DNA from: JBFMEX01 sp040752215 | GTDB taxonomy: Bacteria; Pseudomonadota; Alphaproteobacteria; Rhizobiales; Hyphomicrobiaceae | Length of the DNA stretch: 9,656 nt | NCBI GenBank assembly: GCA_040752215.1 | Contig: JBFMEX010000060.1 | Coordinates: 1-9,656 of the forward strand | Direction: 5' to 3' | In this document: piece after piece, positions 1 through 6,403 of the stretch | Layout of the letters: each line of letters starts with the position of its first letter | How positions within the stretch are numbered: the first letter of the stretch is position 1 | Translations under genes and position numbers: made by a program | The notes under the pieces: generated by a model | Told to the model about the DNA's origin: nothing | Seen by the model: only the letters and a program-made list of their open reading frames with translations | Database searches by the model: none

Positions 1-447
1 GTGCTGCATCACACCGGAGACATGCGCGCGGCGATCGCACGCGCCGCCGTGATGGTCGCGCCCGGCGGGCTGTTGGCGCTCGCGCTCTACCGGCGCACCT
101 GGCTCGATCCCGTTTGGGTCGCCGAGAAGCGCTGGTACAAGGGCGCCGGCCCGCGCGGCCAGCGCCTCGCACAGCAAGCCTACGTTGGCCTGTTCCGCCT
201 CGGCCTCGCCGCCACGGGCCGTAGCTACGCCACGCACGTCGCCGGCTACAAGGACCGCGGCATGGACTTCTACCACGACGTGCACGATTGGCTCGGCGGC
301 TACCCCTATGAGGCGATCCTCGCGCCGGAGCTCGACGCGCTCGTCGCGCCGATGGGGCTCGAGAAGGTGCGCGTCTTCGCGCGCGGGCGCGCGATCGGTC
401 TCCTCGGCTCCGGCTGCGACGAGTACGTTTACCGCCGGCGGGGCTGA
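1..447 (+). CDS. Class I SAM-dependent methyltransferase, 3' part only
   Basis: This is the C-terminal 148 residues of a methyltransferase whose start lies outside the window; the first codon here reads as an internal Val, not a start. The fragment opens with VLHHTGDM, the segment after motif IV of class I SAM methyltransferases of the UbiE/Methyltransf_11 kind. It is followed by a helix and the post-motif 'APGG' loop (residues 20-23). The second half (GMDFYHDVHDWLGGYPYE, about residues 88-105) is a signature of one bacterial subgroup with a C-terminal extension, often labelled generically as class I methyltransferase. The SAM-binding GxGxG motif would be upstream and is not visible. The substrate cannot be read from the sequence. 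It ends 8 bases before the stop of the convergent gene at 456..890. Family call is confident, specific function unknown. Confidence 0.85.
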   Translation: MLHHTGDMRAAIARAAVMVAPGGLLALALYRRTWLDPVWVAEKRWYKGAGPRGQRLAQQAYVGLFRLGLAATGRSYATHVAGYKDRGMDFYHDVHDWLGGYPYEAILAPELDALVAPMGLEKVRVFARGRAIGLLGSGCDEYVYRRRG

Positions 448-455
448 GCCCGATC

Positions 456-890
456 TCAGCTCATGAAGTTGCGCGCGATCATCGACGCGAGTCGCTGCAT
501 CACCAGGAACCCCGCCGCCGGTTCGTCGCGCAGGATGTCGATCAGCTTGTCGCCGTTGATGACGATGATCTGCGAGCGCTCCAGCACCTCGGCCGAGCCC
601 AAGCGGCGCGGATGCTCCGGCACCAGCGCCGCCCAGCCGAAGATGGTGCGGCTGCGAATGAGCGAGCTCGGCGCCAGCGCGCCCGACCCCTTGTCGAACG
701 TGAAGCGCACGAGACCCGAGATCAGCACGAAGCTTTCGAGCGCGTCGTCGCCGTGCCGGTAGAGCACGGTGCCCGGCTCGTAGGTCTTGACCCACACGCT
801 GTCGGCGATGCGCCCGAGCGTCGCCTCCGGCAGGCCGGCGAACACCGAGGTCTCGTTGAGGATGCTCTTGATCTGGCCGGCGGCGATCAT
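456..890 (-). CDS. Stand-alone cyclic-nucleotide-binding-domain protein (Crp/Fnr fold, no HTH)
   Basis: A 144-residue protein made almost entirely of one cNMP-binding beta-roll. It reads LNETSVFAGLPEATLGRIA (residues 11-29, lead helix), then the roll with YEPGTVLYRHGDDALESFVLISGLV (37-61), FGWAALVPEHPRR (84-96) where the phosphate-binding cassette sits, and a C-helix ending at 144. There is no room for the winged helix-turn-helix of Crp/Fnr regulators, so it is probably a cytosolic sensor or adaptor rather than a DNA-binding factor. The canonical FGE of cAMP binders is FGW here (Trp86), so the Glu that contacts the ribose is missing; ligand binding is doubtful. I chose the start at 890 because AGGGAG lies 8-9 bases upstream and the domain begins immediately; an in-frame extension to 1262 runs through low-quality sequence and overlaps the divergent gene. 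Partner and role unknown. Confidence 0.82.
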   Translation of the reverse strand: MIAAGQIKSILNETSVFAGLPEATLGRIADSVWVKTYEPGTVLYRHGDDALESFVLISGLVRFTFDKGSGALAPSSLIRSRTIFGWAALVPEHPRRLGSAEVLERSQIIVINGDKLIDILRDEPAAGFLVMQRLASMIARNFMS

Positions 891-1113
891 ATCGCTCTCC
901 CTGAGAGGCTCGCGAAGCCGAGTGTCGCCGCACCCGCTCGCGGCGTCCAGGGGACAGCCGGCTATCGGCCGATTGGCGGCAGCGATCCGCATTGCTCCTA
1001 TCGCCCCGGCCGCGCGCGGAGTTCCGCGCCGAGGGCCACAATGCTGCCATCCCCCGCTGCGCTCCTGGGGTCCGTCACCGTGGATGCATGCAGCCTGGAG
1101 GCATCGGCCTCTC
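891..1113. promoter_or_regulatory. Divergent intergenic region between cNMP-fold gene and exported-protein gene
   Basis: These 223 bases separate two genes transcribed away from each other, so promoters for both should lie here. I could not find a convincing -35/-10 pair for either. It contains a perfect 10-base palindrome ATCGGCCGAT at 964-973, roughly midway, which could be an operator, though short palindromes occur by chance in GC-rich DNA. A GGAGG at 1097-1101 is the likely ribosome binding site for the plus-strand gene. The noncoding call rests on the absence of a supported reading frame; the long open frames running through are overlaps of the flanking genes. Confidence 0.4.
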
Positions 1114-2103
1114 ATGAAGGTATCGAGGGTCCTGCCCTGTGTCGTCGCCGTCGCGATGCTCGCCGTGTCGTCGGCCACGGCCGCCCTGGCGCGCAGCGGC
1201 GACGGGCCGAGCGCCAAGTCCAAGGGCTTCGCCAAGTCCGAGCACGTGCTCGCCTTCATCAACGGCTATCGCGACAAGAAGGAGCCGAAGCGGTTGCCGG
1301 CGGCGGTGAAGGCGATGGGTGAGCACGGCCTCATCAAGGATCCCGAGCAGTCGGGCATCTACATCGGCTTCATCGCCGGGGTTCTCGGCGAGAACCCGGC
1401 GACGGCCGAGAAGCTCGTCACCGAGATGTTCCCGATGCCCCCGGTCGAGCAGGCCGTGCTCGTCAAGGCGATCGCCTACTCGGGGCTCACCGACTGGAAG
1501 GCGCTGCTGGGCAAGTTCGTCGAGCGCATGCCGGCCCGCAAGGTGCTGATCGAGAAATACCTCTATCGCAACGCGCCGACGCTCGAGGCTTTGGCGCTCG
1601 ACGCCGACGGCGGCAATGCGATCGACATCAACTGGGGCTACTTCTTCGCCACCGGCTCACATGCGCCGGCGAGCCGCATCATCGGCGCGCTGGTCTGGTC
1701 GACCGAGCGGAACGACGTCGAGAAGCTGACCATCGGCGCGATGGCTAAGTGGACGCTCGCCTCGAACGCCTCGCGCGACAAGACGCTCTTGGACATCGCC
1801 AAGGCGGAGCTCAATACCCAGCCCGAGGAGGTCAGGAAGCCGCTGCGCGAGGTGATCGAGGCGGCGGAGACGTTCGAGACCGGTCGCATCAAGCGCGAGG
1901 CGTTGAAGGCGATCGAGGAGTTGAAGGTCAAGGGCCCGCAGGCGGGCCGCGACTTCGTCTGGTGGGGCCAGGCCGGCCAGACCGTGCTCGCGGCCGGCTG
2001 TGTCGCCGCCGGAGCGCTCGGCCAGGTGCAAGTCGGCATCCCCTGCGTGCTCGGCGGCGCGCTCTCCTCCGCCGCGCTGCACTTCCTGAAGCCGGGACAG
2101 TAG
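1114..2103 (+). CDS. Exported protein of unknown function, all-helical, with hydrophobic C-terminal tail
   Basis: A 329-residue protein I do not recognise as a named family. It starts with a clear Sec signal peptide (MKVSRVLPCVVAVAMLAVSS..., likely cleaved after ALA at residue 26). The mature part is predicted mostly helical: AFINGYRDKKEP (47-58), GIYIGFIAGVLGENP (81-95), a stretch with WGYFFATG (174-181) and IGAMAKWTLASNASRD (207-222), then a charged helical segment (223-272). The C-terminus (about 285-326) is Gly/Ala-rich and hydrophobic with Cys296 and Cys311, and could form a membrane hairpin or anchor. I chose the ATG at 1114 because it places the signal peptide correctly and follows GGAGG at 1097-1101; an ATG at 1084 would add ten residues and cannot be excluded. 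The protein is presumably periplasmic or membrane-attached. It lies 89 bases before another exported-protein gene and may be cotranscribed with it. Confidence 0.8.
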   Translation: MKVSRVLPCVVAVAMLAVSSATAALARSGDGPSAKSKGFAKSEHVLAFINGYRDKKEPKRLPAAVKAMGEHGLIKDPEQSGIYIGFIAGVLGENPATAEKLVTEMFPMPPVEQAVLVKAIAYSGLTDWKALLGKFVERMPARKVLIEKYLYRNAPTLEALALDADGGNAIDINWGYFFATGSHAPASRIIGALVWSTERNDVEKLTIGAMAKWTLASNASRDKTLLDIAKAELNTQPEEVRKPLREVIEAAETFETGRIKREALKAIEELKVKGPQAGRDFVWWGQAGQTVLAAGCVAAGALGQVQVGIPCVLGGALSSAALHFLKPGQ

Positions 2104-2192
2104 TCCGGGCGAGTCTAAGCGACACGATATGGCCGCGATTGAAGGCCAAGCTCTGCTAAGGGCTTAGCTCGCAAATCCTGGGGGTCTCTATC
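2104..2192 (+). promoter_or_regulatory. Intergenic spacer with 14-base palindrome
   Basis: This 89-base gap carries a perfect inverted repeat GCTAAG-GG-CTTAGC at 2155-2168, and a further related half (CTAAGC, 2115-2120) upstream. The palindrome sits 24 bases before the ATG at 2193. It could be an operator for the downstream gene or a small hairpin between the two genes; as RNA it gives only a 5-6 bp stem and has no T-run, so it is a poor terminator. GGGGG near 2180-2184 is the probable ribosome binding site of the next gene. Confidence 0.3.
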
Positions 2193-2708
2193 ATGCCGCG
2201 CTCGTATCGCGTCACGCTGGCGTTTTCATTCTCGTCGCTTTGCGCCGTCACCGTCGCCGCACCGTTGCTTGCGGCCGCTCCCGCCGCTTCACCGACCACC
2301 AACGCTCTCGCGCACCTTGCCGGCCGCTGGTCGGGCGAGGCAAGCGTGGTCCCGGCGTCGGGCCCGAGCGAGGCATTCAAGTGCGTCGTCACCTACCGCC
2401 CGAGCGCGGAGGGCGCCGCCATGAAGCAGACTCTGCGCTGTACGAAGGGCGAGTTCAGGCTCGAGGCGGCAACCGACCTGACCATCGACGGCGACAGGGT
2501 GAGCGGGCGCTGGGAGGACAAGATCAACGCGCTCGGCGGCGACGTCAGCGGCGTCGTCACCAAGACCGGCTTCGACATTCAGCTCGGCGGACGCTTTTTT
2601 GCAGCCGGCATGACGGTGACCGGCGACGATTGCGCCCAGTCGGTCCGGCTGGTGCCGGTCAGGGCCGACTACATCAAGGAGCTGTCGGCCTCGCTGCGGC
2701 GCTGCTGA
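2193..2708 (+). CDS. Small secreted lipocalin-like/beta-sheet protein of unknown function
   Basis: A 171-residue protein with a Sec signal peptide (about residues 1-31: MPRSYR, a hydrophobic core, and an Ala-rich cleavage region around LAAAPAA). The mature part starts with LAGRWSG (42-48), followed by alternating short strands (AFKCVVTYRP, AMKQTLRCTKGEFRLEA, RVSGRWEDK, GDVSGVVTKTGFDIQLGG, MTVTGDDCAQSVRLVPV). This matches the pattern of a widespread rhizobial family of secreted hypothetical proteins built around 'LAG-WSG ... L-C ... G-W-E', which resembles a small beta-barrel. Four Cys remain after cleavage (64, 83, 147, 171), enough for two disulfides. The last residue is Cys. It is likely periplasmic; ligand and role are unknown. 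It follows the exported-protein gene on the same strand by 89 bases and converges with the glucosaminidase gene, the stops being 17 bases apart. Confidence 0.82.
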   Translation: MPRSYRVTLAFSFSSLCAVTVAAPLLAAAPAASPTTNALAHLAGRWSGEASVVPASGPSEAFKCVVTYRPSAEGAAMKQTLRCTKGEFRLEAATDLTIDGDRVSGRWEDKINALGGDVSGVVTKTGFDIQLGGRFFAAGMTVTGDDCAQSVRLVPVRADYIKELSASLRRC

Positions 2709-2725
2709 GGAGGGGCGGGAGATCC

Positions 2726-3904
2726 TCACTCGGCGGTGGGCTCGCTGTAGCTGGCGGTGCGGGCTTGCGGGGTGCGCGACCCGCATAGCTCGTTGGCGCG
2801 GGTCAATGCGGCGCTCGCGCTGTCGAACATGCCGACGACCGCACCGTTGCGCGTCGAGCCTGCAATGAAGCTCTCGGCCATCGCCGTCTCGAATCCGGCG
2901 ACGACGCCGAGCGCAGTGTAGCGCACGCGTCCGCCCTCGAGCGAGCGCACTAGCACGCCCGGGCTCGACGAGGCGCCGGCACGCGCCACCTCGCAGCCGA
3001 GCGGCGTCGGCACGGCCGCCGTCGGTAGCGGCGCCAGCGCCTGTGCGGCCACGTCGGCCAGACCGGCGAGACGCGGACCGATCGCGCGCGCTGGCGGCTC
3101 CGGCTCGCTCGCCGGCCGGGCGATCGGCTCAAGTCGCACCGCAGGCTCGGCCTGGACGACCGCCTCCTCGCGCCGCCAGATCGTACGCACCGGCACGCGT
3201 CGCGCGGGCACCGGGGCAGCGATGGGCGGCGCTTGGATCGCGGCGGCGCTGGCACCGCAGTGCTCGGCGCGGTAGCGATCGGCGATCGCCTCGATCGAGC
3301 GGTGATAGGCGCGATCGGCAGCCCAGCGGTTGGTGAGGTCGGAGAACCGGACCGGCCGCGCGAGGCGCTGCGAGGCGGAGACGATGTCGTCCTGCTTCAA
3401 CGCCGTGCGCGGTGCCACCGGACTGGCGACGCGCTCGCCCGAATAGGCGACGAGATGCTGCATCTGCGCCAGCACGCCGGTCGAAATGTCGGGAAAGCTG
3501 TCGCCCGGCGCGCCGCCGCCAGTGGCGCCGATGCCGGCGAAGTTGTTTTGTCCCGGCTTGACGTCGCCAGGCCGCCCGTCGCCGCGCCGGAAGGCGAGGT
3601 AGTTGGTCTCCAGCGCCATCTGGAAGAATGCATAGTCCCAGCGGACTTTCAGCGCCTCGCCGTGGCGCTTGTACCATCGCGCGATGTCGCGATAGCGCGC
3701 CTCCAGGCGCGCGTTGTTGGCGGCGAGGAACGCCATCAGCCGCTCGGGCGTGACGCACGCCGGCACGGGGTTGCTGGCGCTCGATCGGATCTCGGGAAGC
3801 GCAGCGCGCGCCGGCAGCGGCGAGCCGAGCAGGGCTAAGCCGAGTGCGAGCGCAGCAGCGTATGCGGACGCCGTCCTCGGAGGCTGGGTGCGGTGGGCGG
3901 CCAT
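2726..3904 (-). CDS. Periplasmic glucosaminidase-domain protein, paralogue A
   Basis: A 392-residue exported protein. Residues 1-34 form a Sec signal peptide ending ...PLPARA. Residues about 50-216 form a glucosaminidase domain (PF01832, GH73-like fold), expected to hydrolyse N-acetylglucosaminyl linkages in peptidoglycan. Glu99 in FFQMALETN aligns with the general-acid Glu of the family (the 'LES/LET' motif), and KPGQNNFAGIGATGGG (116-131) is the conserved 'NN-F-GIG' substrate loop. Cys50 and Cys216 bracket the domain. A Pro/Ala/Arg-rich linker (about 220-300) leads to a C-terminal module from Cys304 to Cys374, then a short polar tail. The start at 3904 has GAGG about 10 bases upstream. It is a tandem paralogue of the gene at 3980..5230, 75 bases upstream in the transcript direction, and is probably cotranscribed with it. 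Here the catalytic region has a four-residue longer loop (RGDGRPG, 107-113). Exact cleavage specificity is unknown. Confidence 0.87.
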   Translation of the reverse strand: MAAHRTQPPRTASAYAAALALGLALLGSPLPARAALPEIRSSASNPVPACVTPERLMAFLAANNARLEARYRDIARWYKRHGEALKVRWDYAFFQMALETNYLAFRRGDGRPGDVKPGQNNFAGIGATGGGAPGDSFPDISTGVLAQMQHLVAYSGERVASPVAPRTALKQDDIVSASQRLARPVRFSDLTNRWAADRAYHRSIEAIADRYRAEHCGASAAAIQAPPIAAPVPARRVPVRTIWRREEAVVQAEPAVRLEPIARPASEPEPPARAIGPRLAGLADVAAQALAPLPTAAVPTPLGCEVARAGASSSPGVLVRSLEGGRVRYTALGVVAGFETAMAESFIAGSTRNGAVVGMFDSASAALTRANELCGSRTPQARTASYSEPTAE

Positions 3905-3936
3905 GCGGCGCGATCCTCGGCGGGCTGCTGGAGGCA

Positions 3937-3957
3937 GGGGCGCGGTCGGCGCGCCCC
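3937..3957 (-). other. GC-rich hairpin between the two glucosaminidase genes
   Basis: A perfect 8 bp inverted repeat GGGGCGCG / CGCGCCCC with a 5-base loop lies 22 bases past the stop of paralogue B and about 32 bases before the start of paralogue A on the minus strand. There is no T-run after it, so it is not a classical terminator. It could stabilise the 3' end of the upstream message, weaken readthrough, or set different levels for the two paralogues. Confidence 0.4.
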
Positions 3958-3979
3958 GTCTCTCGTCGTCAGCGTCGGA

Positions 3980-5230
3980 TCAGCCCTCGGGGCAGAGGTT
4001 GAATGCCTTGTCGAGCGCCTGGTTCGCCGACTTGAACTCGGCCACCGTCTCGCCGCCCTTGGCATAGGCGGCGATATAGGCCTCGGCCTCGCGCTTCTCG
4101 CGGCCCTCGTTGACGTCGAGCACGGTGTAGTTGGTCGTCTCGCCGGCGACGGCCTTGATGATCACCGCCTTGTGCCCGCCGTAGCTCGCGGTCCAGACCT
4201 TGCAGGCGGACTTGGATGGGGCCACCTTGGCGGGCGACTTCGCCGCGCCCGGACTGGCAGCAAGCGCCGCGGTCTCGGTGCGCGTGGCGTCGACGTCCGG
4301 ACCGGCGGTCGCGGCATCGCTGGTGGCGGCCGGCTCGTCCTTCGGCGCGTTGAGGATCTTGTAGGCGGGCTGGCTGGCGGCCGCTGGTGGCGCTGCGGCG
4401 GTTGCCGACTTGCCCGCTTCGGCCAGCGCGCCGCCCGCGCCGAGCCCCAGCCGATCCGTGTCGCCGGATGCAACCGCGGCCGCGACCGAGCGCTTGGCGG
4501 ATTCGACGCCGCTCGAGCCGCCGGCAGCGGATCGCTGGGCATCGATCGCGCGTGACATGTCGACCGCGACCGCGAGGCCCTTGCGCGCCTCCGCCACCAG
4601 CTCCGGCCGCGGATCGGGCCCCTTGCACGCCGTCTCGGCAAACTTGTCGGCGATCGCGGCAATCTCGCTCGCATAGCGCCTGTCGCCCGGGGCCCACTTG
4701 CGGGCGAGTTGGGTGTAGGTGATCGGGCCCTTGATCGTCCTCTGCCAGGACGTGAGCACGCCCCACTCCTGGACCTTGCGCGTGCGCTCGGCGACGGGGC
4801 TCTCGATCCTCTCGCCCGAGTACATCAGCACGTGCTCGAGGTGCGCGCGCACGCCGATCGAGATGCTCTCGAAGCTCTCGCCGGGAGCGCCTTTCCCGGT
4901 CGCGCCGAGGCCGGCGAAGTTGTTCTGCGACGGCTTCACGTCGCCGGTGAAGGTCAGGTTGCCGGTCTCGACCAGCATCTGGAAGAATGCCGTATCCCAG
5001 CGGACGGCGAGGTCCTCGCCGTGGCGCATGTATTCGGTGGCAATTCCCTCGAAGCGCGGATCGAGGCGCGGATTGCGCGACTGCAGGAAGGCCATGAGCC
5101 GGCCGGGCGTGGCACAGCTTACGGCCTTGTTCCTGTCGGTCGATTTGATCGGGGGAAGCTCGGCGGCGAGCGCCGGGAAGGAAAGGACGGTGCCGACGGC
5201 CAATGCGAGGCCGGAGAGAGCGGTTCTCAT
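3980..5230 (-). CDS. Periplasmic glucosaminidase-domain protein, paralogue B
   Basis: A 416-residue exported protein with a Sec signal peptide (MRTALSGLALAVG..., cleavage near ALA-A at 20-23). Residues about 39-202 are a glucosaminidase domain (PF01832), with probable catalytic Glu88 in FFQMLVETGN and the substrate loop KPSQNNFAGLGATGKG (99-114). Cys39 and Cys202 bracket it. An Ala-rich linker (about 215-340) leads to a C-terminal module from Cys343 to Cys413 (CKVWTASYGG ... FNLC), ending CPEG. The expected role is trimming peptidoglycan in the periplasm. The start is uncertain: ATG at 5230 gives the cleanest signal peptide, ATG at 5236 adds Met-His, and the longest frame runs to 5272; none has a strong ribosome binding site. 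It is the first of the two paralogues, 211 bases downstream of the SDR gene on the same strand, so it probably has its own promoter; a CtrA-like site lies about 75-85 bases upstream. Confidence 0.88.
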   Translation of the reverse strand: MRTALSGLALAVGTVLSFPALAAELPPIKSTDRNKAVSCATPGRLMAFLQSRNPRLDPRFEGIATEYMRHGEDLAVRWDTAFFQMLVETGNLTFTGDVKPSQNNFAGLGATGKGAPGESFESISIGVRAHLEHVLMYSGERIESPVAERTRKVQEWGVLTSWQRTIKGPITYTQLARKWAPGDRRYASEIAAIADKFAETACKGPDPRPELVAEARKGLAVAVDMSRAIDAQRSAAGGSSGVESAKRSVAAAVASGDTDRLGLGAGGALAEAGKSATAAAPPAAASQPAYKILNAPKDEPAATSDAATAGPDVDATRTETAALAASPGAAKSPAKVAPSKSACKVWTASYGGHKAVIIKAVAGETTNYTVLDVNEGREKREAEAYIAAYAKGGETVAEFKSANQALDKAFNLCPEG

Positions 5231-5302
5231 ATGCATGCCCAATCTTGAACGCGGCGCCAACCGGGCGCCCAACGAGATGAACCCGTTTGTAGAGCCTTAA
5301 CG

Positions 5303-5317
5303 TTAACGGAGCGTTTA
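5303..5317 (-). promoter_or_regulatory. Possible CtrA-binding site upstream of glucosaminidase B
   Basis: The plus strand reads TTAA, seven bases, TTTA (minus strand TAAA-N7-TTAA). This differs by one base from the alphaproteobacterial CtrA consensus TTAA-N7-TTAA. It overlaps a perfect 10-base palindrome TTAACGTTAA (5297-5306), in the only AT-rich patch of the 211-base gap, 73-87 bases before the ATG at 5230. TTAA is scarce in such GC-rich DNA. CtrA commonly controls envelope and cell-division genes, so the placement is sensible, but a single-site match is weak evidence. Confidence 0.35.
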
Positions 5318-5441
5318 CGACCTCGATCGACCCCCGTGTGCCCCTTTTGCCCCCGGGCATCGGTCAGGACTGGATGCTGGCTTCCCTTTGGGGCGCCAGT
5401 TTGGGCGGTCGGCGGTGGAATTGTGGCAACTGTGCGCCCGC

Positions 5442-6254
5442 TCAGGGTTTGCTCGCTGCCGTCTCGCGACCGCGCAGCGTCAAGTTCTCGGCCCCCTCCC
5501 ACAACAGATGCTGGCCGCCGTCGAGGGCGATCATCTGCCCGGTCATCGAACGGGCCGAGAGAATGTAGCGCACGGTGGCCGGTATCTCCTCCTCGCGCGG
5601 CCCGCGTCCGAGCAGCGTCGAGGCGCACTCGGCGGCGAACTCGGCCGGCGTCTGGTGCACGCTCGCCAGCACCGGCCCGGGGCCGATCGCGTTGACGCGC
5701 ACCCTCGGCGCCAGCGCCTGCGCCAGCGTCCGCGTCGCCGTCCACAGCCCGGCTTTCGAGATCGTGTAGGAGAAGAACTCCGGCGTCAGGTTCCAGACCC
5801 GCTGGTCGATGATGTTGATGACGTTGCCTTCGACGCCCTCGGGCAGGTGCAGGTAGAGCTCCTTGGCCAGGAACACCGGCGCCTTGAGGTTGATGTCGAG
5901 GTGCTTGTCCCAGGTGTCGGGATCGAGCGTGGGGACGGTGTCGAGCAGGAACTCGGACGCGTTGTTGACGAGGCACGTGGGCGCGCCGATCGCGTGCCGG
6001 CAGCCCGCGACCAGCGCCTTGGCGGCGTCTCCGTCGGCGAGGTCGGCAGGGATGGCCACCGCCTCGCTGCCGAGTGCCCTGATCTCTGCCACCAGCGTCT
6101 CCGCCTCGGCCCGCGAGCGGCGATAGTGCACGCCGATGCGCCAGCCGTCGCGTGCGAGATCGAGGGCGATGGCGCGGCCGATGCGCCGGGCCGCGCCGGT
6201 GATGAGGGCGACCCCTGGGGCCGCAGGGTCGGATGCCTTGGTCTCGCTCGCCAT
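5442..6254 (-). CDS. SDR-family oxidoreductase, pteridine reductase type (FolM/PTR1-like)
   Basis: A 270-residue cytosolic short-chain dehydrogenase. The Rossmann cofactor motif is TGAARRIG (19-26), where the Arg pair is typical of NADPH-using pteridine reductases; NNAS is at 97-100. The active site is Asp150, Tyr163, Lys167: Asp replaces the usual SDR Ser, with the same 13- and 4-residue spacing as the Asp-Tyr-Lys triad of Leishmania PTR1 and as in E. coli FolM. NAIGPGP (188-194) and LDGGQHL (244-250) complete the fold. The likely reaction is NADPH-dependent reduction of a dihydropterin or dihydrofolate-type substrate, giving tetrahydropterin/folate cofactors. The start at 6254 sits just before the fold begins; a frame extending to 6341 adds an Arg/Ser/Thr-rich stretch with no homology-like character. 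Neither choice has a strong ribosome binding site. No folate genes are adjacent here, so the exact substrate is inferred. It is divergent from the porin gene. Confidence 0.85.
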   Translation of the reverse strand: MASETKASDPAAPGVALITGAARRIGRAIALDLARDGWRIGVHYRRSRAEAETLVAEIRALGSEAVAIPADLADGDAAKALVAGCRHAIGAPTCLVNNASEFLLDTVPTLDPDTWDKHLDINLKAPVFLAKELYLHLPEGVEGNVINIIDQRVWNLTPEFFSYTISKAGLWTATRTLAQALAPRVRVNAIGPGPVLASVHQTPAEFAAECASTLLGRGPREEEIPATVRYILSARSMTGQMIALDGGQHLLWEGAENLTLRGRETAASKP

Positions 6255-6403
6255 TCTGGTCTCGGTCGCCGTGCGCCGCCCGCTCCCCGAATTGGTCCGC
6301 GTGCCCGTCGCCGGTCGCCGGCAGGACGGCGCGCGGACCATACACGAGCTGCGCCGGAGCAGGCCAGCCCTGGCGTCGGCGGATCCGAGAGTTCGCCCGT
6401 GCC

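Noticed and set aside
787..1113. N-terminal extension of the exported protein
   Set aside because: It would bury the signal peptide inside the protein and overlap the divergent gene.
891..1262. N-terminal extension of the cNMP-fold protein on the minus strand
   Set aside because: The extra 124 residues have no domain character, overlap the divergent gene's start and signal peptide, and a good ribosome binding site precedes the ATG at 890.
3893..4555. Long plus-strand frame opposite the glucosaminidases
   Set aside because: Gly/Arg-rich translation typical of a shadow frame of GC-rich coding DNA; the minus strand encodes a clear family.
2726..5230. Mobile-element origin of the duplicated glucosaminidases
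   Set aside because: No flanking direct or inverted repeats or transposase; the copies are diverged (different linkers, about 35 percent identity in the C-terminal module), so this is an old tandem duplication.
3969..5360. 463-residue minus-strand frame overlapping glucosaminidase B
   Set aside because: Arg/Gly-rich out-of-frame translation of the real gene, with no motif.
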